Below are positions 8,076-14,597 of a stretch of 33,515 bases of DNA, piece by piece (position 1 is the stretch's first letter; every line of letters begins with the position of its first letter). A program made the translations under genes and the position numbers. Source of the stretch: Clostridiales bacterium (GTDB taxonomy: Bacteria > Bacillota > Clostridia > Oscillospirales > Oscillospiraceae). The stretch covers positions 1 through 33,515 of the forward strand of contig JALFUW010000068.1 of the NCBI GenBank assembly GCA_022786995.1. The letters are read 5' to 3'. The notes beneath the pieces were generated by a model that was not told the origin of the DNA, ran no database searches, and was given only the letters and a program-made list of their open reading frames with translations.

Positions 8076-8125
8076 TGGACAACATAAAGCATTGTCCACT
8101 GACAGTATAGCACAAGTCAGAGGAC
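8076..8125. promoter_or_regulatory. Overlapping operator-like inverted repeats at the left-end promoter
   Basis: TGGACAA (8076-8082) and TTGTCCA (8092-8098) form a perfect 7-bp inverted repeat over the predicted start point. GTCCACTGAC (8094-8103) and GTCAGAGGAC (8116-8125) form a second repeat (9 of 10 positions) flanking the -10 box. The binding protein is unknown; one of the island's own regulators is the likely candidate. Confidence 0.5.
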
Positions 8126-8133
8126 GTTGTCAA
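8104..8133 (-). promoter_or_regulatory. Outward-facing promoter at the island's left end
   Basis: On the minus strand: TTGACA (8128-8133), an 18-base spacer ending in TGTGC, and TATACT (8104-8109), an extended -10 arrangement. Transcription would start near 8097 and run out across the left repeat. In a circular element the same transcript would cross attP and reach the integrase start at 14562 after about 430 bases. Confidence 0.65.
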
Positions 8134-8338
8134 ACCCTGTGGATTATGAAATATGTTGAATTTGAAGACTCTACTGCGATCTTTGGTAAGGGGGGTGTGG
8201 GGGATACCTTTTCATCGCAGGTGGTTCGAAAAAGTGGAGCGCAGCGGAGCTTTTGAGAAGCAGTTGGATTGGAAAGGTAATCTCCCCCACCTAACAGGGG
8301 ATATTTTGTTTTCCCCTATAATACATGAAGAATTCCCC

Positions 8339-10066
8339 TTATTGATTCAAACCACATGAAGCGCGGTGGATAACCTTGTCCCTGTTGCTGTTGCTGGGAG
8401 TTGGTTCCAGCTGGAGACAGAATCGTTTGAGTGCTGGCCCAAGAGTGGCAGGGGGGTTGGAACCAAATCCAAGTTCTTTTGCTCCATATTTTTGAATCAA
8501 GGTGTGTATCTTGTTAAGAACCGCCTGCTGTTCATCGGAATTTAGGGGGACTTCCATGTAATTCTCCGCACTCAGATATTCAAGCAATTCGTTGGTTGCC
8601 CTCTCTGAGGAGGGAAGACCTACTGCCGAGGAATGGTACAACTCAGAGTGCGGAAACCACCTTCGCCATAATTCATAACCGCCAGTGACATCAATACTGT
8701 ATCCCTTGTGAGGAACCAGTTCATCATATAAGTGATCATATAGCGAGTCCATCAATTCGTCAAACTCGGCTTGATCTGACTTTGTTGACAGGAGGCATTT
8801 CTCACGTCCTTCGTAAAATACGAATGTTTCTGCGATTTGGTCATAGCGAAGGAATGGGTGATTTTTTTGGATAGCAGCAATATCTTTGGAACGATTATAT
8901 TCACGCCCGGATGCCTCAATCAGCTGTCGATGTTGATCCATAACGCTTTCGACATTCCCAACTAATGTGCGGTCGAGCTCCTGCTCAATATAACTTAATG
9001 TCATGGGGTGAGGGGGAGCATCGTAAACGACTACCAGTGCATGAAGACCGGTTCCGGTCTTGGAATTACCACGCACACGTCCGGCCATCTGTTCAAGGTC
9101 AGATTTGTTGTGACTCTCGGAAAACATATACTTGATGTCATCATCCTCTATGCTGATACCTTCTTTGTTTTGCGTTGTCGTGATGAAAATTTTAACCGAT
9201 GAAGGAAGACTGTGGCGTGTGACTAGATAATCTCGAATAGCCTGTTTTTCTTTGACAAGGGATTGAGGGAGTTTTCCTGCATTTTCTGATTCTGTGAATG
9301 CGATTCCAATATCGCTTTCGGGAATACCGAGAATTTGAAGATCAGTCACCAATGCAGCCATTCCGTTAACGGAATTGGCAAAGTAGATCAAACGTTTGCC
9401 CTGTGCCCATAGATAGTGAATCCGTTCCGGGATTATGGAGCGGGTAAATAGGTAGACATTATTTGGCACAAGGTGAATGCAACGGTTATAAAGGTCAATG
9501 CTGGTGTATTCAGTTCCCCAGTGTTCTTCGGAAAAAAGCCAGTCAACAGATTCTGGAGTGCCGGACATTGCAACGACATCGCAGTTGGGATTGTTACGCA
9601 GTGTGTGATGGATAAAACGTTCTACTGCAAAGGGACTGTCTGCAAAGGAAGCATCCGCTGTCAACGAATGCACTTCGTCCACAAAAATCAGGTCAAATTT
9701 ATTCCACAGATGGGTTTGAGCATTTTCCTTTTGGTAGATGTTCTTAAAAAAGAAATCAATGTACGAGTTTGTACAGACGATCATATTTCCGGGAAGGTCA
9801 ACGTACCAGTCCTTATCTCCGGTGTCAATCAACTTGCTAATATGAATTTTGCAGTCTGTACCTAGACGATATGCTTCGGCATCAGCGGTATTTCTCCGTG
9901 ACGTTATCAGCAGAATTTGTAAACTTGGATTTTTTTCGAGCAGATGTCGTGCCCAGTAGTTTTTGCCCGCACCAACACCCGCCCTAAGACGAATAAGCCG
10001 CCTGCCTTTAATGTCCCGTTCATAGTCCAAAATGTCATCTACTCGCTCTGTTCCTAATCGTGCCAT
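8339..10066 (-). CDS. Superfamily 2 helicase-like protein of the island
   Basis: A 575-residue protein with an N-terminal DEAD/DEAH-type motor. Walker A is AGVGAGKN (29-36), Walker B is FVDEVH (128-133), motif III is MSGTPE (167-172), and motif VI is QMAGRVRG (326-333). About 230 further C-terminal residues match no domain I can name. Walker A ends in GKN instead of the usual GKT/S. The ATG at 10066 is chosen over an upstream frame extension because it follows AGGAGA at good spacing and lies just downstream of a good promoter. Possible roles are element replication, processing of the neighbouring RNA, or defence; none is shown. It is divergent from the candidate ncRNA. Confidence 0.75.
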   Translation of the reverse strand: MARLGTERVDDILDYERDIKGRRLIRLRAGVGAGKNYWARHLLEKNPSLQILLITSRRNTADAEAYRLGTDCKIHISKLIDTGDKDWYVDLPGNMIVCTNSYIDFFFKNIYQKENAQTHLWNKFDLIFVDEVHSLTADASFADSPFAVERFIHHTLRNNPNCDVVAMSGTPESVDWLFSEEHWGTEYTSIDLYNRCIHLVPNNVYLFTRSIIPERIHYLWAQGKRLIYFANSVNGMAALVTDLQILGIPESDIGIAFTESENAGKLPQSLVKEKQAIRDYLVTRHSLPSSVKIFITTTQNKEGISIEDDDIKYMFSESHNKSDLEQMAGRVRGNSKTGTGLHALVVVYDAPPHPMTLSYIEQELDRTLVGNVESVMDQHRQLIEASGREYNRSKDIAAIQKNHPFLRYDQIAETFVFYEGREKCLLSTKSDQAEFDELMDSLYDHLYDELVPHKGYSIDVTGGYELWRRWFPHSELYHSSAVGLPSSERATNELLEYLSAENYMEVPLNSDEQQAVLNKIHTLIQKYGAKELGFGSNPPATLGPALKRFCLQLEPTPSNSNRDKVIHRASCGLNQ

Positions 10067-10099
10067 GCTTTTCTCTCCTGTCGTTCTTTTTGTTTTTCC

Positions 10100-10128
10100 A
10101 TCATAGAATAAAGCATGGGCAAAGTCAA
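10100..10128 (-). promoter_or_regulatory. Promoter of the helicase gene
   Basis: On the minus strand: TTGACT (10123-10128), a 17-base spacer and TATGAT (10100-10105). It lies 34 bases before the preferred start codon. Confidence 0.75.
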
Positions 10129-10191
10129 GGGAGCGTTTTTTGAGTGGCGACCAAGGCTGTCCACTGTTTATGCAGAAACACAGGCCCACCC

Positions 10192-10220
10192 TTGACATTC
10201 CGTTTTCACCGTTGTACAAT
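10192..10220 (+). promoter_or_regulatory. Consensus promoter of the candidate ncRNA
   Basis: TTGACA (10192-10197), a 17-base spacer and TACAAT (10215-10220). It is one of the best promoters in the window, yet no credible protein gene follows it. It is divergent from the helicase promoter, with 63 bases between the two -35 boxes. Confidence 0.8.
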
Positions 10221-10226
10221 GACCAT

Positions 10227-10517
10227 ACAGGAACAGCACCTACCCCTATGTGGCAGGGGTTGGCCTATGTGCCCCATGCTGTCCTCAAAAGAGTGTCAGC
10301 CTGTAATGGACTTCAACAAGTCCCTCGAAAACGCAGTGTTTCAACAAACTTCGCTGACCCCATCTGGCAGCAGATGGTGAACGAATGGCACAAGCCTACA
10401 CCCTTGGGAAAAGAATATTGACCCCCAGCATCAAGCCAACGCAGCATTCCCCTGTCAAGGATACCTCGTGCGAAGGACTTTGGCAGCGAAAATACACTCG
10501 TGCGTAGTGTGTTTTTT
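10227..10517 (+). ncRNA. Candidate structured non-coding RNA, about 290 bases
   Basis: The RNA would start near 10227 and end at a hairpin with a T6 run (10494-10517), or at the stronger terminator at 10586-10611. Visible helices: TACAGG/CCTGTA (10226-10231 with 10300-10305) closing a first domain; ACAGCA/TGCTGT (10233-10238 with 10277-10282); ACCCCT/AGGGGT (10242-10247 with 10255-10260); GGACTT-caac-AAGTCC (10308-10323); GTTT-caac-AAAC (10338-10349); CCATCTG-gcag-CAGATGG (10360-10377); and a possible long-range CCTTG/CAAGG (10402-10406 with 10456-10460). Open frames here lack good ribosome sites and similarity I recognise. I cannot match it to a known RNA family. An origin of replication or transfer is an alternative explanation of the hairpins. 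Confidence 0.5.
10494..10517 (+). terminator. First possible terminator of the ncRNA
   Basis: ACACT (10494-10498) and AGTGT (10506-10510) form a short stem followed by G and six T (10512-10517). The stem is short, so read-through to the next terminator is possible. Confidence 0.4.
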
Positions 10518-10585
10518 CGGAAGTAAGTCTGTTGATTGGCTGTTTTGTGTTGTCCTGACAGAGAGATCGGGGTTAGAAGATTTTG

Positions 10586-10611
10586 GCTCAGCAGAAATGC
10601 TGGGCTTTTTT
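10586..10611 (+). terminator. Plus-strand terminator overlapping the XRE gene's 3' end
   Basis: GCTCAGCA (10586-10593) and TGCTGGGC (10598-10605) with a GAAA loop are followed by six T (10606-10611). It overlaps the stop codon of the minus-strand XRE gene at 10588. It faces the ncRNA promoter and no plus-strand protein gene. Confidence 0.65.
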
Positions 10612-10830
10612 CTGCTTTTTGTGTGGGTCAGGCATTGTGTCCAATAAATAATCTGCGGACACGTTATAGAATTTGCACAGCGTGATAAGATGACGAATCG
10701 GCATTTCGTTTGCCCCACGTTCATATCTGGCATACATTGTCTGAGAAGTACCCAACACCGCTGCTACCTGCGCTTGGGTAAGGTCGTTATCTTCCCGAAG
10801 TCCTCTAATCCTGTTAATGAAATGATCCAT
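10588..10830 (-). CDS. XRE-family HTH regulator (Cro/CI type)
   Basis: An 80-residue DNA-binding protein made almost entirely of one helix-turn-helix domain: LREDNDLTQAQVAAVLGTSQ and YARYERGANEMP, then a helix ending in YNVSADYLL. The ATG at 10830 follows GAGGTGAGG; a GTG four codons upstream overlaps that site and is less likely. Small proteins like this are usually dimeric repressors of their own divergent region. Two palindromes lie in the 136-base gap to the lipoprotein gene, one directly over that gene's promoter. Confidence 0.85.
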   Translation of the reverse strand: MDHFINRIRGLREDNDLTQAQVAAVLGTSQTMYARYERGANEMPIRHLITLCKFYNVSADYLLDTMPDPHKKQKKAQHFC

Positions 10831-10871
10831 GGCAATCCTCACCTCGATATAGATTGTCCATAGTCTAGCAA

Positions 10872-10915
10872 AGTAAAGATATTTACTATTGACTTTAGTA
10901 AATAAATTTACTAAA
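10872..10915. promoter_or_regulatory. Paired palindromic operators, AGTAAA-N4-TTTACT
   Basis: AGTAAA-gata-TTTACT (10872-10887) and TTTAGTAAA-taaa-TTTACTAAA (10894-10915) share the same core and spacing. Their centres are 25 bases apart. The second one fills the spacer of the lipoprotein promoter. The adjacent XRE protein is the natural candidate to bind both. Confidence 0.7.
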
Positions 10916-10917
10916 AT
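10889..10917 (+). promoter_or_regulatory. Promoter of the small lipoprotein gene
   Basis: TTGACT (10889-10894), a 17-base spacer and TAAAAT (10912-10917). The spacer is an operator palindrome, so a bound repressor would block RNA polymerase. Confidence 0.75.
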
Positions 10918-10965
10918 ATAAGAGGATGAAGAATCCGCACTTCAAAAAAGGAAGAGTGAGAACGT

Positions 10966-11193
10966 ATGAAAAAACACATTGTGCGTATCGCAGGGTCAAT
11001 AATCGCAGTAAGCCTAATGACGGGTATCCTTTCGGGCTGCACCGATAATTCTTATGAAAAAGACCTTGAAAGTGGTCGGCAGAAGTACTATTCGGGTCAG
11101 CCGATGACAAAAGGCGAATATGATGCTGTAAAAAACTTCAACAAATGGAAAAGTTCTCAGGGGAGCAAGACCTACGACCAGTGGGGAAAGTAA
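10966..11193 (+). CDS. Small predicted lipoprotein of unknown function
   Basis: A 75-residue protein with a lipoprotein signal: a charged MKKH start, a hydrophobic stretch, and the lipobox ILSGC ending at Cys25. The mature part is about 50 residues, charged and aromatic (YEKDLESGRQKYYSGQ, then KNFNKWKSS), with no domain I recognise. The ribosome site AGGAAG is about 12 bases before the ATG. Its tightly operator-controlled promoter suggests it is made only when the XRE repressor is released. A role in surface exclusion, signalling or stress would be a guess. Confidence 0.75.
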   Translation: MKKHIVRIAGSIIAVSLMTGILSGCTDNSYEKDLESGRQKYYSGQPMTKGEYDAVKNFNKWKSSQGSKTYDQWGK

Positions 11194-11198
11194 ACGAC

Positions 11199-11225
11199 AG
11201 CGGGGCAGAGTTAATCTGTCCCGCT
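11199..11225 (+). terminator. Hairpin after the lipoprotein gene
   Basis: AGCGGGGCAGA (11199-11209) pairs with TCTGTCCCGCT (11215-11225), including one G-U pair. The following T-tract is weak, so this is a moderate terminator call. Confidence 0.5.
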
Positions 11226-11237
11226 TGTTGATGTCAA

Positions 11238-11813
11238 TTAAATCCGATAACTTTGGTTCTTCGCCCTGACCAACGTACTCTTGCTGATTCCCGTCATAGC
11301 CTCCACCTGCCTGTAGGTTTTCCCACTTTGGAGCAGTTCCAGAGCGTGGTCAATCTGGCTGGGCAGGTATTTTTTCGGTCTGCCCTCCCGGAAGTCCGGG
11401 GACTGTCTGGCAATGGCTTTCCCGGTCTGTGTACGCTCCACGATCATACCCCGTTCATACTCTGCAAAAGCCAGCATGACTGTCAGAATCAGGTTCCCGG
11501 TCAATGTGTTCTCAATCAGTCCCATGTTCAGGATATGTACCCGAACCCCACGCTCAAAAAGCTCTCTGACCGTAGAAACCCCTTCTATTGCGGTTCTTGC
11601 AAACCGATCCAGCTTGCAAACAACCAGAGTATCATTGGGCTGTAACTTCTGAAAAAGAGCGGAAAAAAGGGGTCTTTCCATCGTCTTTCCGGTGAATGCT
11701 TCTGTGATGATCTCCTGACAGCCGTAGGCCTCCAATGCCTTGACCTGATCTTCCAGACTGTTGCCGTTGATGCTCTGCCCAGCCGTGGACACCCTGGCGT
11801 AGCCGTATATCAT
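11238..11813 (-). CDS. Serine recombinase (resolvase/invertase type)
   Basis: A 191-residue small serine recombinase. The N-terminal catalytic domain begins [10 protein letters not shown] with nucleophile Ser9. LEDQVKAL and [10 protein letters not shown] (the conserved LDR motif) follow, then the long helix with [17 protein letters not shown] short C-terminal helix-turn-helix ([22 protein letters not shown]) is typical of Tn3-type resolvases and Hin-type invertases. The ribosome site CAGGAGG precedes the ATG. Its target is not evident; an inverted repeat lies 35 bases upstream of its start. It may resolve multimers or invert DNA; the integrase is the better candidate for island insertion. Confidence 0.92.
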   Translation of the reverse strand: MIYGYARVSTAGQSINGNSLEDQVKALEAYGCQEIITEAFTGKTMERPLFSALFQKLQPNDTLVVCKLDRFARTAIEGVSTVRELFERGVRVHILNMGLIENTLTGNLILTVMLAFAEYERGMIVERTQTGKAIARQSPDFREGRPKKYLPSQIDHALELLQSGKTYRQVEAMTGISKSTLVRAKNQSYRI

Positions 11814-11847
11814 GTATAATCCTCCTGACTTTTGAATCTAGGTTTTG

Positions 11848-11865
11848 ACACCGAAAAAGCGGTGT
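11848..11865. repeat. Inverted repeat upstream of the serine recombinase
   Basis: ACACCG (11848-11853) and CGGTGT (11860-11865) form a perfect 6-bp inverted repeat. It could be part of a recombination site or an operator for the recombinase gene. Confidence 0.35.
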
Positions 11866-11973
11866 ATTTCCAACAGCACCGAATTTGTCCCGATTCTTTA
11901 GAGTAACGAAACGGGGAGATGAAATCTGGGTACTCTATATGGAGAATCCAAAAATCTCCCCCCATTTTGAAAG

Positions 11974-12618
11974 TTACACTTCAATCACCATCTGCTCTTG
12001 GCAATCCATGCACGCAATGTTCACGTTCTTCGTGGCCCGTACGGAATTGCCGCAGCAGGGACAGCGATATTTCCGGGTGGAACTGGGTCTGGTGCTGGTT
12101 GGTGGTGCAGGGGCGTGTGTGCCCGTTCCGGGGATTCTGTAACCGCTCCATTCGTTACGGTTGATAAGAATGTCGCTCAGGTCGTTGTCCAGACAGAATT
12201 GAAGCAAGCGGTCACTGGGGCTTGTGATTGTCCAGCCGTATTTGGGGTCGTGGTCTACATTCAGCCCGTGGGCTATGGCGCAATCCCGGAAGCGGCGATT
12301 GTGGTAGGTGTTGCCACGGCTACAATCCTGTATGCCATTGACGTAGTTGTAATAGTGTACCATTTCATGCAGAAGGGTGGCGGCAACGTCTTCAATAGGT
12401 CGTGCCAGTGTTCCAGCTCCAATATTGATTTCATGACTTGCGCCGTTCTTGGAAATCCATGTATCATCCCGGAGGGAGAAATGTCCGTAGGCTTTGGGTG
12501 TGGATTGTATCGTAATAGTGGGACGTGAAAGTGATGATTCAAAGAACGCCTCATTCAAAAGGTCGAAAATGCGGTTCAGATAACCCGCCACACGGTTGTA
12601 GGTGGTAAGCTCCTTCAT
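11974..12618 (-). CDS. SprT-like zinc metalloprotease domain protein
   Basis: A 214-residue protein with a SprT-like fold. The zinc site HEMVH is at residues 84-88, with a third candidate ligand at His106 in YHNRRF. A C-terminal zinc ribbon follows: CPCCGNS, then about 20 residues to CMDC. The ATG at 12618 follows a strong AAGGAGG and is far better than the longer upstream extension. SprT-domain proteins include Spartan, which cuts DNA-protein crosslinks, and SprT genes recur in mobile elements. Here it could clear protein-DNA adducts or modify host proteins; this is inference. It is probably in one operon with the 91-residue gene upstream. Confidence 0.88.
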   Translation of the reverse strand: MKELTTYNRVAGYLNRIFDLLNEAFFESSLSRPTITIQSTPKAYGHFSLRDDTWISKNGASHEINIGAGTLARPIEDVAATLLHEMVHYYNYVNGIQDCSRGNTYHNRRFRDCAIAHGLNVDHDPKYGWTITSPSDRLLQFCLDNDLSDILINRNEWSGYRIPGTGTHAPAPPTSTRPSSTRKYRCPCCGNSVRATKNVNIACMDCQEQMVIEV

Positions 12619-12736
12619 AAAATCCTCCTTGATTTTGGAGGGGCAGAGGCTTATAATAAGCATACCCCTGAATGACTTTGACTGGTTTTTCTTGGGTTGC
12701 CCCTGTCGGAGTTGCCGCTCTGACAAGGGGCTTTTC

Positions 12737-13012
12737 CTATGCGATGGAGAACCGCTTGCTGCTGACTTGCTTGGTGTAGGCCTTGTAAACATCGGGCATG
12801 ACCTTCTTAAATGCGGTGGTATCGAACCGCTGAGACAGAACAGAAGTCCAACGAACGATATACTGTCCGGCTTCCAGTTCCTCGGTGTCACGGTTCAGCA
12901 TTTCCTGCTTGATCTCATCCCGGAGGCTTTCGGCTTCGGCCTTGGCTTCGTCGATCAGGGCTTCCAGTTCTTTGAGGGCATCGATTTTAGAGGTGATTTC
13001 AATGGTTGACAT
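12737..13012 (-). CDS. Small coiled-coil protein of unknown function
   Basis: A 91-residue protein. The first half is a charged helix likely to form a coiled coil (KELEALIDEAKAEAESLRDE). The second half contains GQYIVRWTSVLSQRFDTTAFK. The shape recalls small phage and mobile-element proteins of the Gp157-like kind, but I cannot name a family with confidence. A clear AAAGGAG ribosome site precedes the ATG. It is the first gene of a probable operon with the SprT-like gene, driven by the minus-strand promoter at 13132-13160. Confidence 0.7.
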   Translation of the reverse strand: MSTIEITSKIDALKELEALIDEAKAEAESLRDEIKQEMLNRDTEELEAGQYIVRWTSVLSQRFDTTAFKKVMPDVYKAYTKQVSSKRFSIA

Positions 13013-13125
13013 AATGAATTGCTCCTTTTTGCTTTTTGTTGTCGTCTCTCCGACTGCCGAGGCTCTTTTGTGTTTGTTATGGGGCTTACAACAGGCCTTG
13101 TTGAAATTGGGTTGCCCTTGATTAC

Positions 13126-13256
13126 AGTGATATTATATCACTAATATTAGAGATATTCAATTGACAAATATCACAAATAATAGTGACAAATACTGTTGAA
13201 AATATCACTTATTGTAGTGATAAATGAAATACCAAAATATCTCTTGATTTAGTGAT
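13126..13256. promoter_or_regulatory. Multi-copy AGTGATA operator region
   Basis: AGTGATA-tta-TATCACT (13126-13142) is a perfect palindrome covering the -10 box of the leftward promoter. TATCACT-tattgt-AGTGATA (13203-13222) is a perfect inverted repeat of the same heptamer. Weaker copies lie at 13169-13187 (TATCAC and AGTGACA), and a single AGTGAT at 13251-13256 sits in the rightward promoter's spacer. One regulator, probably the product of the gene at 13294, could bind all of them. Confidence 0.7.
13132..13160 (-). promoter_or_regulatory. Leftward promoter of the coiled-coil/SprT operon
   Basis: On the minus strand: TTGAAT (13155-13160), a 17-base spacer and TATAAT (13132-13137). The -10 box is inside an operator palindrome. 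Confidence 0.75.
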
Positions 13257-13272
13257 GATTTTTTGCTATACT
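13244..13272 (+). promoter_or_regulatory. Rightward promoter of the second XRE-like regulator
   Basis: TTGATT (13244-13249), a 17-base spacer and TATACT (13267-13272). An AGTGAT half-site occupies the spacer, which suggests autoregulation. Confidence 0.7.
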
Positions 13273-13293
13273 GATAGAAAAGGGGGGATACAG

Positions 13294-13536
13294 ATGCCCA
13301 TTATTTACAAAAAGATGATTCAACTAATGGAAGAAAGAGGAATCACGTCCTATGTATGCAAGAGAGACAATATCATTGGTCAGGCTACCTATAAAAAAAT
13401 CAAAGAAGGTGGGGACATAGACACCCGTACCATTGCCAAGATGTGCGAGGTGCTGCATTGTCAGCCCGGTGATCTGATGGAGTATGTTGCAGATGCCGGG
13501 GAGGATAAAACCGCAGAGGACAATGCCAACCTGTAA
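13294..13536 (+). CDS. Small XRE/Cro-type HTH regulator
   Basis: An 80-residue protein of the compact Cro/CI-type HTH family: MIQLMEERGITSYV, TYKKIKEGGDIDTRTIAKMCEVLHCQPGDLMEYV. It matches single-domain regulators common beside integrases in Clostridia elements. The ATG at 13294 follows AGGGGGG; an in-frame ATG 14 codons upstream has no ribosome site and lies inside the promoter. It is divergent from the coiled-coil/SprT operon, with a multi-operator region between, and converges on the integrase gene. Confidence 0.85.
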   Translation: MPIIYKKMIQLMEERGITSYVCKRDNIIGQATYKKIKEGGDIDTRTIAKMCEVLHCQPGDLMEYVADAGEDKTAEDNANL

Positions 13537-13609
13537 TACCCATATAGGTGGTTGACTTATAGACTGACTTAAAAAACAATGCCGATAAAAAATAGAATAA
13601 TTCAACGAA

Positions 13610-13636
13610 AAAACGTCAGGGATTTCCTGACGTTTT
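13610..13636. terminator. Bidirectional terminator between regulator and integrase
   Basis: AAAACGTCAGG (13610-13620) pairs perfectly with CCTGACGTTTT (13626-13636). T-runs follow on both strands. It ends the integrase transcript and the converging regulator transcript. Confidence 0.85.
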
Positions 13637-13650
13637 CCGATTATTTGCGA

Positions 13651-14562
13651 TTAGATGCGCAAATTCCTAAGAGGACTGGTTTTTACTGCCATTTCCACGA
13701 TGCTGGAATCTTGGAGGGATTGCAGGTAACGCTTGGTGATGTTGATGTTCTCGTGGCCCAGCAGACGGGATAGCGAGTACACATCAAGGCCATTTCTCAG
13801 GTTGGTTTGAGCATAGTAGTGGCGGGCGGTATGGGGCGAACAGCGGATGGATTCCCGCACATTGGCATTCTCAGCAGCCTGCCGGAAAACGTGCTCCATT
13901 GCTTCCTTAGTCAGCGGCTTCCCGGTTCGCGACAGCAACAGGTTGGGATACTTGACGTTTTTATCATCAAAATAATGCTCTTTTACCCTTGAATACTTTG
14001 CCAGCAGTTTTTTGAGATAGGGGGTCAGGGGAACGTGTCGTTCCTTGTTGCCCTTACCGTGAATCAGGATCACGTTGTCTCGGATGTCAGCCTCGGTAAT
14101 GGAGCATATCTCGGTATTTCTAGCCCCGGTGTCAAAGGCGATTGCAAGGATGAGCTTATTACGGATGGACAGGTAATCAGAACCCGAAAAAGCGTTAAGC
14201 AGGGAAAGAACCTCATCATCTGTGAAGGTTTCAATCAGAACCTTTCCTTCCCGCTGCCAGCTGACCTTCTTCGCTGGGTTGCAGTCCAGATACCCCTCTC
14301 CATCGGCGTATTTGAAGTAGGCACGGAGGCATTTCAAAATGCCGTTGATATAGGTGGGGGACAACTTCCTGTTGAGCAGATATTGCAGATACTTTTTGAT
14401 GTGCTGAGGCCGTATGGACTCTAAAATGGTTACTGACTCGTGCTTTTCCAGATAGTTGAGGAATAATGCGGTGTTGTTGTAGTACCCTTTTGTCGTGCGT
14501 GTACTGAGCCTGCGAAGATCACATTCCACCTTGAATTCTTCCAGACATTCTCTTGCCAGCAT
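13651..14562 (-). CDS. Tyrosine recombinase (site-specific integrase)
   Basis: A 303-residue integrase. The N-terminal core-binding (SAM-like) domain covers about residues 1-100. The catalytic domain has the full active-site set: Arg148 (TGARNTEI), Lys170 (IHGKGNKE), His244 and Arg247 (PHTARHYY), His270 (LLGHENI), and nucleophile Tyr279 (TKRYLQ). It lies next to the right attachment repeat and is the obvious enzyme for insertion into yebC. It lacks the extra arm-binding domain of lambda-type integrases, so it resembles XerC/D-like recombinases. Its AAAGGGTG ribosome site lies in the arm of a strong hairpin, which suggests translational control. In the integrated state it can be reached by yebC read-through. 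Confidence 0.95.
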   Translation of the reverse strand: MLARECLEEFKVECDLRRLSTRTTKGYYNNTALFLNYLEKHESVTILESIRPQHIKKYLQYLLNRKLSPTYINGILKCLRAYFKYADGEGYLDCNPAKKVSWQREGKVLIETFTDDEVLSLLNAFSGSDYLSIRNKLILAIAFDTGARNTEICSITEADIRDNVILIHGKGNKERHVPLTPYLKKLLAKYSRVKEHYFDDKNVKYPNLLLSRTGKPLTKEAMEHVFRQAAENANVRESIRCSPHTARHYYAQTNLRNGLDVYSLSRLLGHENINITKRYLQSLQDSSIVEMAVKTSPLRNLRI

Positions 14563-14571
14563 AAAAAATCA

Positions 14572-14597
14572 CCCTTTCACGGTTGTCCGTAAAAGGG
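14572..14597 (-). promoter_or_regulatory. Hairpin sequestering the integrase ribosome site
   Basis: CCCTTTCACGG (14572-14582) pairs with CCGTAAAAGGG (14587-14597), with one mismatch and a four-base loop. On the minus-strand mRNA the AAAGGGTG ribosome site falls in the 3' arm. Any transcript starting upstream would fold this way and reduce integrase translation. Confidence 0.6.

Larger units (their letters stand above)
7959..8338. other. Left-end control region of the island, no gene seen
   Basis: About 380 bases between the left repeat and the helicase stop. It holds the outward promoter at 8104-8133 with overlapping inverted repeats, an imperfect inverted repeat between about 8194-8208 and 8276-8291, and a hairpin AGGGGA/TCCCCT (8296-8301 with 8312-8317). 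Open frames here have no ribosome site and no recognisable protein. Confidence 0.5.

Noticed and set aside
10140..10421. Plus-strand open frame (and a 39-codon frame starting at 10269) in the ncRNA region
   Set aside because: The long frame begins upstream of the promoter and has no good ribosome site. The short one has only an AGGGG-like match inside a helix. Neither gives a recognisable protein, and the hairpins explain the region better.
11828..11973. Riboswitch or leader before the serine recombinase
   Set aside because: Only a short inverted repeat and AT-rich sequence are visible, with no conserved aptamer features I can identify.
12640..12736. Terminator between the coiled-coil gene and the SprT-like gene
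   Set aside because: CCCCTGTC and GACAAGGGG form a hairpin, but its T-run is on the plus strand only. On the operon's minus strand there is no T-tract, so I do not call a terminator within the operon.
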